Positions 1-9,759 of a DNA stretch of 64,000 nt are shown here, in pieces. Origin of the DNA: Lysobacteraceae bacterium SCN 69-320 (lineage in GTDB: Bacteria > Pseudomonadota > Gammaproteobacteria > Xanthomonadales > Rhodanobacteraceae); contig MEFP01000006.1 in assembly GCA_001725155.1 (NCBI GenBank), forward strand, positions 186,001 to 250,000. Reading direction: 5' to 3'. The notes under the pieces are model-generated. The model was not told the DNA's origin and did no database searches. It saw only the letters and a program-made list of their open reading frames with translations. The position numbers and the translations under genes are program-made. How positions within the stretch are numbered: the first letter of the stretch is position 1; every line of letters starts with the position of its first letter.

Positions 1-17
1 CGCCGCGTCTTGGCGAT

Positions 18-920
18 TCAGTCTTCGGCGTTGCCGCGCGCGGCGTCGGGCATCAGCACTTCCGGGGATTCGGCGTCGTACTGCGCGAGCACCTCGTCGA
101 AGCCGTGGCGCGGCCGCCAGCCGAGTTTCGCGACCGCCCGCGCCGCGTCGTAGACGCGGTCGATGCGCGGCGGCAGTGCCCAGCCGCGCGCGGCGAACGC
201 GGCGGCCAGCGCCGGTGCGCGTTCGGCGATCACGGGCGGCGCATTGTCCCAGAGCGCCTGTGCATCTTCGCGCCGGAACGGTGTGGCAGCGGAGATCAGG
301 CAGGTCGCGGCGGCGGCGTCATCCGTATCGGCAAGCGCGGCGATGTGGGCTGCCGCGACGTCGCGCGCGTCGATGCCGCGATGCAGGCGATGGACGGCCA
401 TGCGGTCCGCCGCCTCCGGAAAGCAGCGCGACATGCGCAGGATGCGCACGGACGGTCCGCCTTGTCCGGCCGCTTCGATGAGCAGTTGCTCGGCCGCGAG
501 CTTGCTGTGGTGATATATCGTGCGCGGTATCGGCGTCAGCGTTTCGTCGACCCAGCCGGCGCGGCCGGTTGGCGTGGCTGCAGCGCCGTACAGCGCCGTC
601 GTGCTCGTGAAGACGATGCGGCGCAGGCCGGCCGCTGCGGCGGCTTCGAGCAAGGCCCGCGTGCCGTCGACGTTGCTGCGCTGGAATTCCGCATCCGGCA
701 GATGGCCGACGTGCGGCGCATGCAGCGCCGCGACGTGTATGACGGCGTCGACGCCGGCCAGCGCGTCGCGCCGCAGCACCGGCGACAGCAGGTCGCCGAC
801 GATGTCGGCCGTCGAGGATGGATGGCGGTCGAAGCCGCGTACCTGCACCCCCTTGCGCGTCAGGGCCACGTAGATCGCGCGGCCTATGCGCCCCGACGAA
901 CCGGTGACGAGTACGTTCAC
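18..920 (-). CDS. NAD(P)-dependent epimerase/dehydratase (extended SDR)
   Basis: Predicted cytoplasmic oxidoreductase of the extended short-chain dehydrogenase family, about 300 aa. The N-terminus carries the Rossmann glycine motif TGSSGRIG and the catalytic YHHSK (YxxxK) lies near residue 160. I chose the GTG at 920 because the protein then begins directly with the dinucleotide-binding strand and a GGAG sits just upstream; the frame stays open further 5' but that extension is low-complexity Arg/Ala. Substrate unknown (nucleotide sugar or another hydroxy compound). It is transcribed on the same strand as the DUF2938 and methyltransferase genes but is separated from them by about 130 bp, so a shared operon is uncertain. 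Confidence 0.85.
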   Translation of the reverse strand: MNVLVTGSSGRIGRAIYVALTRKGVQVRGFDRHPSSTADIVGDLLSPVLRRDALAGVDAVIHVAALHAPHVGHLPDAEFQRSNVDGTRALLEAAAAAGLRRIVFTSTTALYGAAATPTGRAGWVDETLTPIPRTIYHHSKLAAEQLLIEAAGQGGPSVRILRMSRCFPEAADRMAVHRLHRGIDARDVAAAHIAALADTDDAAAATCLISAATPFRREDAQALWDNAPPVIAERAPALAAAFAARGWALPPRIDRVYDAARAVAKLGWRPRHGFDEVLAQYDAESPEVLMPDAARGNAED

Positions 921-1051
921 GACGGGCTCCGCTGCGGCTACGCGGCAGCATCGCAGAAAGGTCGCGGCCGTGGCGCGATCTGCCGCACGATGATGTCGCC
1001 GCCGCGCGATTCGTCGCCCGACCGGCCGACCGTCGTCGACCGCGGCGGCGG

Positions 1052-1555
1052 CTAGAACGGGTTGCGCAGATTTGCCGCGAGCGCCGTCAGATACAGGCCG
1101 AGACCGAACAGGGCATGCGTCAGCACGGTCTGCGCGCGCGCCTGCCACGGCCGTGGCGTGCGTGCCGCGGCGATGCCGGCGCCCAGGCCCGGCTGCAGCA
1201 GCAGGAACGGCGCCGCGGTGCTGACGAGACCGGCCAGCAGCGCCGGTCCGGGTGTCGGATCGCGCAGCCAGCCGGCGCCGGCACCGAGCAGCAGCGCCGC
1301 GGCGAACGCGATGCCGATCAGATAGTGCGCGGTCCAGCCGAGCAGTGCTTCGCCGCGCACGGTGCCGGCTGCTGCGATGGAAGCGTGACGAAAGCGTCCG
1401 CGCGGCAGGTGGGCAAGCCAGCGCCCGACCAGGGCGTAGTCCAGCGCCGGAATGCCGAACAGGCGGCGGCGCAGCGCAGTCCAGGCGTCGATGAACAGGC
1501 TTGCGCCGATGCCGAGCAGCACGGCCGCATACGGCAGCGGCAATGGCTCAGACAT
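1052..1555 (-). CDS. DUF2938 family inner-membrane protein
   Basis: A 167-aa hydrophobic protein with about four membrane segments. The conserved stretch around residues 35-80 (FGIPALDYALVGRW, LPRGRF, GWTAHY) is what I recognise from DUF2938 proteins. Function is unknown for the family. Its start overlaps the 3' end of the upstream methyltransferase gene by 8 bp, so the two are almost certainly co-transcribed and translationally coupled. Confidence 0.8.
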   Translation of the reverse strand: MSEPLPLPYAAVLLGIGASLFIDAWTALRRRLFGIPALDYALVGRWLAHLPRGRFRHASIAAAGTVRGEALLGWTAHYLIGIAFAAALLLGAGAGWLRDPTPGPALLAGLVSTAAPFLLLQPGLGAGIAAARTPRPWQARAQTVLTHALFGLGLYLTALAANLRNPF

Positions 1556-2411
1556 GCGCAGTGACCGTCGCTGCGCCGGCGCGGGCCTCGATCAGCCAGC
1601 AGGCCGCGGTGAAGCGCACATCCTCGCCATGCACGAAGCCGTCGAAAGCCGCGCGCACGGCTGCGACGACGCGCGTGCGGGTAGCCTCGTCGGCGCGCTG
1701 CAGCGCGAGGCCGACCGGACCGAGCCGGCTCACGTACGTGGCCAGCGACCTTGCAGGGAGATGACAGACACGCTCGATCGGCCGGATGTCGATGGCGCTC
1801 CAGCCGGACCGTTCGAGAATGCCGCGCACGCGGGCGGCGTCGCCGAACGCGAACTGTCCCGGCGCATCGGCGCGCCGCGGCGGCAGGTCCGGCAGCAGCG
1901 GTGCGGCCGTGCGTTCGGCCGTGGTCATGAACGGATTCTCCTCGGCGCTGCGCCAGGCGACGCAGCGCAGGGTCGCGCCGGCGCGCGCGGCGCGGCGCAG
2001 ATTCGCGAAGGCGGTTTCCGGCTCGGTGAAGAACATCACGCCGAAGCGCGAGACCAGCAGATCGAAGCTTTCAGCGGCGAATGCATGGGTCTGCGCGTCG
2101 GCGCAGACGAAGCTCAGGCGCGGATCGTCGCTTCTGGCCGCAGCGCCCGCGATCATTGGCGTGGAGATGTCGACGCCGACGCAGCGACCGTCCGGCCCGA
2201 GACGCCGAGCGATGGCGCGGGCGACGGCACCGGTGCCGCAGCCGATGTCGAGCACCTGCGCCGCGCCGGCGGCGGCTGGCGTGTCGACGAGCAGGTCCTC
2301 GAACGGCTGCAGCATCGCGTCGAGCAAGATCTGGTTGTCGACCCAGGCCTGGCCGGTGGCGCCGTCCCAGAGTTCGAGCTGGGTCCTGGCGGGTGTGGAT
2401 GTATCGTTCAT
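1548..2411 (-). CDS. class I SAM-dependent methyltransferase
   Basis: A 287-aa soluble methyltransferase. Motif I (LDIGCGTGAVARAIA) lies near residue 57, followed by the acidic VDIS motif and a hydrophobic motif III region, as in UbiE/ArsM-like class I methyltransferases. The substrate cannot be read from the sequence. It starts about 75 bp from a divergent MerR regulator whose presumed operator lies between them, suggesting that it and the following DUF2938 gene are the regulator's targets. Confidence 0.8.
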   Translation of the reverse strand: MNDTSTPARTQLELWDGATGQAWVDNQILLDAMLQPFEDLLVDTPAAAGAAQVLDIGCGTGAVARAIARRLGPDGRCVGVDISTPMIAGAAARSDDPRLSFVCADAQTHAFAAESFDLLVSRFGVMFFTEPETAFANLRRAARAGATLRCVAWRSAEENPFMTTAERTAAPLLPDLPPRRADAPGQFAFGDAARVRGILERSGWSAIDIRPIERVCHLPARSLATYVSRLGPVGLALQRADEATRTRVVAAVRAAFDGFVHGEDVRFTAACWLIEARAGAATVTAHV

Positions 2412-2466
2412 CGGAGTTTCCTCGCAGTCCGGGAAGTCGTCTGCGCTAGACTTTGCCAGTTCAAGT

Positions 2467-2480
2467 CGACTTCAAGTCAA
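2467..2480. promoter_or_regulatory. putative MerR operator between divergent genes
   Basis: The short intergenic region contains the 10-bp perfect palindrome AAGTCGACTT, part of a longer imperfect dyad. On the minus strand it begins right after TTGACT, a good -35 for the methyltransferase gene. MerR-family sites typically lie in an over-long spacer between -35 and -10, which fits. The -10 is not convincing. The same region also reads as a direct repeat TTCAAGTC with 11-bp period. Confidence 0.45.
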
Positions 2481-2484
2481 GGCC

Positions 2485-2940
2485 ATGCAGACGCTGGACA
2501 TCGGTGAGGTCGCGCGGCGTTCCGGCGTCAGCGCGTCGGCCCTGCGCTACTACGAGCAGAAAGGCCTGATCGCATCGGTCGGCCGCAGCGGCCTGCGCCG
2601 TCTGTTCGACGCCGGCGTGCTCGAGCGGCTGGCCCTGGTCGCGCTGGGGCAGGCCGCCGGTTTCTCGCTGGACGAGATCGCACAGATGTTCGCGCCGGAC
2701 GGCCGGCTGCGCATAGACCGGCGTGCGCTGACCGCGAAGGCTGACGAGCTGGACCGCACCTTGCGCCGGCTCGCGGCGATCCGCGACGGCCTGCGCCATG
2801 CGGCCGAGTGCCGCGCGGCCAGCCATCTGGAATGCCCGACGTTCCGACGCATCCTGAGTGCGGCCGCGAGCGGCGCGATGGATACGCCGCGACGGCGCCG
2901 GCCGCGTTCGCCGGGCCCGGCCGAGGCGGCAGGCGCATGA
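2485..2940 (+). CDS. MerR family transcriptional regulator
   Basis: A 151-aa regulator with the MerR winged helix at the very N-terminus (IGEVARRSGVSASALRYYEQKGL) followed by the usual second wing and a dimerisation helix. Cysteines near residues 111 and 119 (CRAASHLECP) may form a metal or redox sensor, but the effector is unknown. It is divergent from the methyltransferase/DUF2938 pair. Its stop codon overlaps the next start (ATGA), so it is co-expressed with the spermidine-synthase-like gene. Confidence 0.85.
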   Translation: MQTLDIGEVARRSGVSASALRYYEQKGLIASVGRSGLRRLFDAGVLERLALVALGQAAGFSLDEIAQMFAPDGRLRIDRRALTAKADELDRTLRRLAAIRDGLRHAAECRAASHLECPTFRRILSAAASGAMDTPRRRRPRSPGPAEAAGA

Positions 2941-3683
2941 GCCGGCGCGGCGGCGCGCCGTACGTCGTCGACGCCGGCGGCCTGCGCTCGCTGCATTTCG
3001 GACCGGCGCGCGTGCAGAGCCGCATGCGCCTGGCCGAACCCGACGCGCTGGTGTTCGACTACACCTGCCTGATGATGGGTTTCCTGCTGTTCGGCGCGCA
3101 GCCGCGGCGCATCGCGGCAATCGGCCTCGGCGGCGGTTCGCTGGTCAAGTTCTGCCGGCGCCATCTGCCGCGCGCGCGGCTGGACGTGGTCGAACTGGAT
3201 GCACGCGTGATCGCGCTGCGCGACGCGTTCGCGATTCCGCGCGACGACCGCCGCCTGTGCATACGCCTCGGCGACGGCGCGGCCTTCGTCGCGGCGCAGA
3301 CGCGGGCATTCGATGCGATCCTGCTCGACGGCTACGACGAAGCCGGCATGCCGGCGCGTCTGCGTTCGGCGCGCTTTGCCGCGGCCTGCCGCACGGCGCT
3401 GCGTCCGCGCGGCGTGCTCGTCGTCAATGTCGACCGCGGCGATGCGGGTTTCGGCACGCTGCTGCGCCATCTGCGTCGCTGCTTCGACGACGCGGTCTTC
3501 GTGGCCGACGACGAGGACGGCGGCAATGCCGTGGTGTTCGCCGGCGCACCGCTGCGCCGGCGCCTCGGTGCGATCGCCCGGCCGGCCGGTCTGGACCGCA
3601 TCGCCTGGGCTCAGCTCGTCGCCGGCTTCGGCCGTCTGCGCGCGGCCCAGCACCGCTGGCTCGCCGGCGATGCGCCCGAGTGA
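2937..3683 (+). CDS. spermidine synthase-like methyltransferase-fold protein
   Basis: A 248-aa protein with the polyamine-synthase/methyltransferase Rossmann core: a glycine-rich loop GLGGGSL near residue 63, an acidic VELD motif about 25 residues later and the ILLDGYD segment near residue 125. The active-site segment of true spermidine synthases (a DxxDP-type motif) is replaced by DGYDE, so aminopropyl transfer is doubtful; many short proteins of this type have no assigned reaction. The start overlaps the merR stop by ATGA. Confidence 0.7.
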   Translation: MSRRGGAPYVVDAGGLRSLHFGPARVQSRMRLAEPDALVFDYTCLMMGFLLFGAQPRRIAAIGLGGGSLVKFCRRHLPRARLDVVELDARVIALRDAFAIPRDDRRLCIRLGDGAAFVAAQTRAFDAILLDGYDEAGMPARLRSARFAAACRTALRPRGVLVVNVDRGDAGFGTLLRHLRRCFDDAVFVADDEDGGNAVVFAGAPLRRRLGAIARPAGLDRIAWAQLVAGFGRLRAAQHRWLAGDAPE

Positions 3684-3742
3684 GCGCCGCGGCACCATCG
3701 GCTATGATGCGCGCCCCGCCGCCGTTGCCGAGATTTCCGGGC

Positions 3743-4210
3743 GTGACCGATTCCGACGACGACACCGATCTGCACTGGATGCGGCAGGCGCTGGCGCTCG
3801 CGCGGCAGGCCGAGGACGCGCACGGCGAAGTGCCGGTCGGCGCACTGCTGGTGCTGGACGGCCAGGTGATCGGCGAAGGCCACAACCACAACATCGGCCT
3901 CAATGATCCGAGTGCGCATGCGGAAATCCAGGCGCTGCGCGATGCGGGCCGGCGCCAGGGCAACTACCGCTTTCCGGGCGCGACCTTGTACGTGACCCTG
4001 GAGCCCTGCGCGATGTGCGCGATGGCGATGATCCATGCGCGCGTCGCGCGTGTGGTCTATGGCGCAGCCGATCCTAAGACCGGAGCGGCCGGCAGCGTGT
4101 TCGACACCCTGATCTCGGAGCGGCACAACCATCGCATCGCCGTGCGCGGCGGCGTTGCAGCCGAGGAGGCTGGCGACCTGCTGCGGGCGTTCTTTCGCAA
4201 GCGACGCTGA
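3743..4210 (+). CDS. tadA: tRNA-specific adenosine(34) deaminase TadA
   Basis: Converts A34 to inosine in tRNA-Arg(ACG). The zinc-dependent deaminase signature is intact: HAE near residue 58 followed by PCAMC about 30 residues later, with the proton-shuttling Glu in HAE. Length 155 aa matches the family. I prefer the GTG at 3743 because it gives the usual short N-terminus before WMRQALALA; ATGs at 3704 and 3707 in the same frame would add a proline-rich leader of 12-13 residues. Confidence 0.9.
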   Translation: MTDSDDDTDLHWMRQALALARQAEDAHGEVPVGALLVLDGQVIGEGHNHNIGLNDPSAHAEIQALRDAGRRQGNYRFPGATLYVTLEPCAMCAMAMIHARVARVVYGAADPKTGAAGSVFDTLISERHNHRIAVRGGVAAEEAGDLLRAFFRKRR

Positions 4211-4370
4211 GCGCGCAGCGACGGTCTGTCGCAGACGGCATCGCGAAAAGCCGATTGGATTTCGGCCGGCAGGTTGCGGTGAACGCAGCGAAGCGCATCA
4301 TCGAGGCTTCCCCGCGCCGCGAACGTCGACTACGGCTTCAGCTCCCGCAGAATTTCAATGGGACGCAGTA

Positions 4371-4841
4371 TCAGCCTTGCGCCGGCCGAGACGGCACGAA
4401 GCGCTGCGTCAGCAGGCGGTCGAGCTGGTTCGCGAACGCCTGGCGGTCGCGCGCATGCAGTGCGGCGGGTCCGCCGGTATTGATGCCGGCGCCGCGCAGC
4501 TCGTCCATGAAATTGCGCAGGCTCAGGCGCTGGGCAATGCTGTCGGCCGTATACAGCTCGCCGCGCGGATTCAGCGCGAGCGCGCCCTTGGCGATGACCT
4601 TGTCGGCCAGCGGTATGTCGGCCGTGACGACGAGATCGCCGGCTTGGACGCGCTCCACGATCGCTTCGTCGGCCGCATCCAGTCCGCCGGGCACCTGCAG
4701 TGAGCGGATATGCGGCGACGGCGGCGTGCGTATGAGCTGATTGGCGACGAAGACAGTCTCTATGCCGACGCGGTCGGCCGCGCGGAACACGATGTCCTTG
4801 ATGACGTTGGGACAGGCGTCGGCGTCGATCCAGAGGCGCAT
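4371..4841 (-). CDS. YaiI/YqxD (DUF188, UPF0178) family protein
   Basis: A 156-aa protein starting WIDADACP, the hallmark of the DUF188/UPF0178 family, followed by further conserved acidic residues (VVTADIPLA). The fold is PIN-like and a nuclease role has been suggested, but no function is established. I chose the ATG at 4841, which places the family motif at residue 4; an in-frame upstream ATG would add 30 atypical residues. It is followed by a 160-bp gap with no gene. Confidence 0.85.
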   Translation of the reverse strand: MRLWIDADACPNVIKDIVFRAADRVGIETVFVANQLIRTPPSPHIRSLQVPGGLDAADEAIVERVQAGDLVVTADIPLADKVIAKGALALNPRGELYTADSIAQRLSLRNFMDELRGAGINTGGPAALHARDRQAFANQLDRLLTQRFVPSRPAQG

Positions 4842-5015
4842 GGCGGCGTCTTTGTCGGGAGGGAAACGATGCGCGCCGGTCGTGGCGACAGGCGCAATGG
4901 CGATGATCGGCGACGAACGCGGCGACGCCAATCGCGGCGACGACCGATGGCGCGGCAGTCGCCGGTCGCAGCCGCGCGAGGCGGGCAGGGCGCCCGCGCT
5001 CGCGCGAACCGGCGA

Positions 5016-7382
<2,367 letters not shown>

Positions 7383-7571
7383 GGTAAGTCTCCGGATTGC
7401 AGAAAGAATGCGGCACCGGGCCCTGCGCAACCCGCGGCGGCAGGCCCGATCCGGCGCGGTGGCGCGGGACAGGACAGACGTGCTGCAGGTACGCCGACGG
7501 GCGTCGGCGTCGAAAAGACGGGCAATTTTCCGGGTTCGCGCCCGGCGAAACAAGTTGTGCAATGCGGAAAG

Positions 7572-7670
7572 GCGGGGAATCGGGAATGGGAATCGTCATG
7601 GCGGGTTGACGCCAAGCCGTATTCCCGCATGCTCTCCTGGATTCTCCATTCCCGCCCCCCATTCCCCGGC
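7572..7670. repeat. GGGAATC-type intergenic inverted repeat (copy 1)
   Basis: The ppsA-ppsR spacer contains GGGAATCGGGAATGGGAATC on one side and, about 45 bp later, its approximate reverse complement ending in CCATTCCCCGG just before ppsR. Similar GGGAAT/ATTCCC pairs occur at about 33330-33376 and 35520-35604. This looks like a dispersed stem-forming intergenic element of the sort common in Xanthomonadales. Confidence 0.6.
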
Positions 7671-7675
7671 TCCTC

Positions 7676-8491
7676 ATGCGCAGAACGATCTACTTCATTT
7701 CCGACGGCACCGGCATCACCGCCGAGACCATAGGCCATTCGGTGCTCACCCAGTTCGACGGCATCGAGTTCGACACCTTCCGCATTCCGTTCGTCGACGA
7801 CGAAGCCAAGGCCCAGGCCGCGGCGATCCGCATCAAGACCTGCCACGCGCAGACCGGTGCGCGGCCCATCGTCATCAATACGGTGGTCGATCCGGCCCTG
7901 ACGGAAGTGCTGACCGGCAGCGGCGCGCTGATGGTCGATGTGTTCGCGCCGTTCATCGGTCCGCTGGAACTGGAGCTCGGCACGCCGCGCTCGCGTCACG
8001 TCAACAAGGCGCACGGCCTGGTCGACTTCGCCGAGTACGAGGCGCGCATCAATGCGACCAACTATGCGCTGTCGCACGATGACGGCGTGTCGACGAACTA
8101 TGCCGACGCCGAGATGATCCTGGTCGGCGTGTCGCGCTCGGGCAAGACGCCGACCTGTCTGTACATGGCGCTGCACTACGGCGTGCGCGCGGCCAACTAT
8201 CCGCTGACCGACGAGGATCTGGAGAAGATGGAGCTGCCGGCGCGGCTGCGGCCGTATCGCAACCGGCTCTACGGCCTGACCATCGACGCGCAGCGCCTGG
8301 CCCAGGTGCGCGAGAACCGCCGGCCGAACAGCCGCTATGCGACCCTGGAGCAGTGCCGCTGGGAGCTGGCTCAGGCGGACAAGCTGTTCCGGCGCGAGAA
8401 CATTCCGGTGCAGAACACCACGCATACCTCGATCGAGGAGATCGCCAGCAAGATGCTTTCGGCCCTGGGCATCGAGAAGCACATGTACTGA
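7676..8491 (+). CDS. ppsR: PEP synthase regulatory kinase/pyrophosphorylase (PSRP, DUF299)
   Basis: Bifunctional regulator that inactivates PEP synthase by ADP-dependent phosphorylation of a Thr next to the catalytic His and reactivates it by Pi-dependent dephosphorylation. The 271-aa protein has the family's N-terminal SDGTGITAET and the P-loop GVSRSGKTPT near residue 150. It is divergent from ppsA across a 293-bp spacer, the usual functional pairing. The ATG at 7676 begins exactly at the conserved N-terminus. Confidence 0.95.
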   Translation: MRRTIYFISDGTGITAETIGHSVLTQFDGIEFDTFRIPFVDDEAKAQAAAIRIKTCHAQTGARPIVINTVVDPALTEVLTGSGALMVDVFAPFIGPLELELGTPRSRHVNKAHGLVDFAEYEARINATNYALSHDDGVSTNYADAEMILVGVSRSGKTPTCLYMALHYGVRAANYPLTDEDLEKMELPARLRPYRNRLYGLTIDAQRLAQVRENRRPNSRYATLEQCRWELAQADKLFRRENIPVQNTTHTSIEEIASKMLSALGIEKHMY

Positions 8492-8561
8492 GCGGCGCGG
8501 GCGCGCGGCGGCTGCGGCCTTGCCGCGCGGCGGCGAATCCTGCGCCGTGCCGGCGGCGGTC

Positions 8562-8586
8562 AAAAAAAACGCCGGCAGCGCCGGCG
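8562..8586 (-). terminator. intrinsic-terminator-like hairpin, minus orientation
   Basis: A perfect 7-bp stem CGCCGGC/GCCGGCG with a 3-nt loop is followed on the minus strand by eight T residues. It would stop leftward transcription, although no leftward gene lies nearby except the tRNA operon, which has its own terminator. Confidence 0.6.
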
Positions 8587-8663
8587 ACAGGGTTCCATCC
8601 TAGCACTCAACCTGACTGCGCGGCAGTCTGGCCGTGTCATGGGCCGCTGCTATGATCGGCCGC

Positions 8664-9155
8664 ATGAGCATGGTCACCGACAAGCCGTTGAAACTGTTCC
8701 AGGGCCGCTTCGCCTATCTGATGGGACTGTATGCCGAGAACCACGAGCGTCTGGTGCGTCTGTTCGCGCCGCAGCGACTGGAGCAGGGCAGTTACCTTTC
8801 CTCGATCGACGACGGCCTCGACGTGCGTCTGGATCTCGTCGAGCAGCACCGCTACACGGTCGAACTGCGTCTGAACTACGTCCTGCGCGAAAGCGGCGGC
8901 GAACTGGCCCCGTCGGCCTGGCTGCGGCTGTACCAGGACGCGCATCTGGCCGAGGCCACGCACTGCCATCCGGGCCGCCATCTGATCGACGTGCTCGGTC
9001 CATATCCGCCGGCGCAGACCGTGTTCCAGCATCGCCTGCGCATGAACGCATTCCTGACCCGCTGGCTCGAATACCTCGGCGAGCAGGGACATTCCGTCGG
9101 CACCTTGCGTCGACTGGTGCCGGACGCGCCGACGTCGCTGCGCCGGCAGGGCTGA
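8664..9155 (+). CDS. DUF1249 (YqiB-like) family protein
   Basis: A soluble 163-aa protein. The FAYLMGLYAENHERL block near the N-terminus and the RHLIDVLGPY-type block in the middle are typical of the DUF1249/YqiB family, whose role is unknown. Start chosen at 8664 (MSMVTDK); an in-frame ATG at 8652 is equally possible. It stands alone between the ppsR gene and the convergent tRNA operon. Confidence 0.8.
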   Translation: MSMVTDKPLKLFQGRFAYLMGLYAENHERLVRLFAPQRLEQGSYLSSIDDGLDVRLDLVEQHRYTVELRLNYVLRESGGELAPSAWLRLYQDAHLAEATHCHPGRHLIDVLGPYPPAQTVFQHRLRMNAFLTRWLEYLGEQGHSVGTLRRLVPDAPTSLRRQG

Positions 9156-9233
9156 GGCGCGGCGCCGCGTTCATCGCCGCGGCGAACCGATGGGAGATAT
9201 GTGCGTACGTGCGCCCGGGCAAATCGCGGGCAA

Positions 9234-9259
9234 CAAAAAACCCGCCGTAGGCGGGTTTC
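9234..9259 (-). terminator. rho-independent terminator of the tRNA operon
   Basis: On the minus strand AACCCGCC-TAC-GGCGGGTT is followed by TTTTTG. It lies 10 bp beyond the tRNA-Asp CCA end, as expected for the end of the tRNA transcript. Confidence 0.9.
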
Positions 9260-9268
9260 CTGTGCAGC

Positions 9269-9345
9269 TGGCGGAGTGGACGGGACTCGAACCCGCGACC
9301 CTCGGCGTGACAGGCCGATATTCTAACCGACTGAACTACCACTCC
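9269..9345 (-). tRNA. tRNA-Asp (GTC)
   Basis: A 77-nt cloverleaf with acceptor stem GGAGTGG/CCACTCC, anticodon GTC in the loop of CGGCCTGTCACGCCG, a canonical GGTTCGAGTCC T-arm and an encoded CCA. It is the last gene of a three-tRNA operon. Confidence 0.95.
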
Positions 9346-9425
9346 ATTGACTCACAACATTTCCTTTTGTTGCTTTTGCTCCAACTTTCACTTTGGAGCA
9401 GAACGCGTCCTGCGTTCCTGTTGAT

Positions 9426-9501
9426 TGGCGTCCCCACGGGGATTCGAACCCCGGTCGCTACCGTGAAAGGGTAATGTCCTAGGCCTCTAGACGATGGGGA
9501 C
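9426..9501 (-). tRNA. tRNA-Glu (TTC)
   Basis: A 76-nt tRNA with acceptor GTCCCCA/TGGGGAC, anticodon TTC within CCCTTTCACGG, T-arm GGGTTCGAATCCC and encoded CCA. It is the middle member of the tRNA operon. Confidence 0.95.
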
Positions 9502-9553
9502 GTAACCTTGAAACTCGTTTGTTTGAAGCAGGTGCCGCACTTGCATTCGACGG

Positions 9554-9629
<76 letters not shown>

Positions 9630-9646
9630 CCGTCGAGAGGAGCGGA

Positions 9647-9675
9647 ATCTTAGGGAGCGAGCCCTTCAGCGTCAA
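9647..9675 (-). promoter_or_regulatory. sigma-70 promoter of the tRNA operon
   Basis: On the minus strand TTGACG (9675-9670), a 17-bp spacer and TAAGAT (9652-9647) are followed by a GC-rich discriminator. It is placed to start transcription just upstream of tRNA-Ala. Confidence 0.8.
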
Positions 9676-9759
9676 CCCCTCTGATGAAATTTTTTTTGCG
9701 GCCGTCGATCACGGCGTTCATCGGTTGCCGGCGCGGGGACGGCGCGGTAAGACGGCCGC

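Noticed and set aside
2937-3683. Calling this gene a true spermidine synthase (speE)
   Set aside because: The catalytic acidic segment differs and the N-terminal domain is missing.
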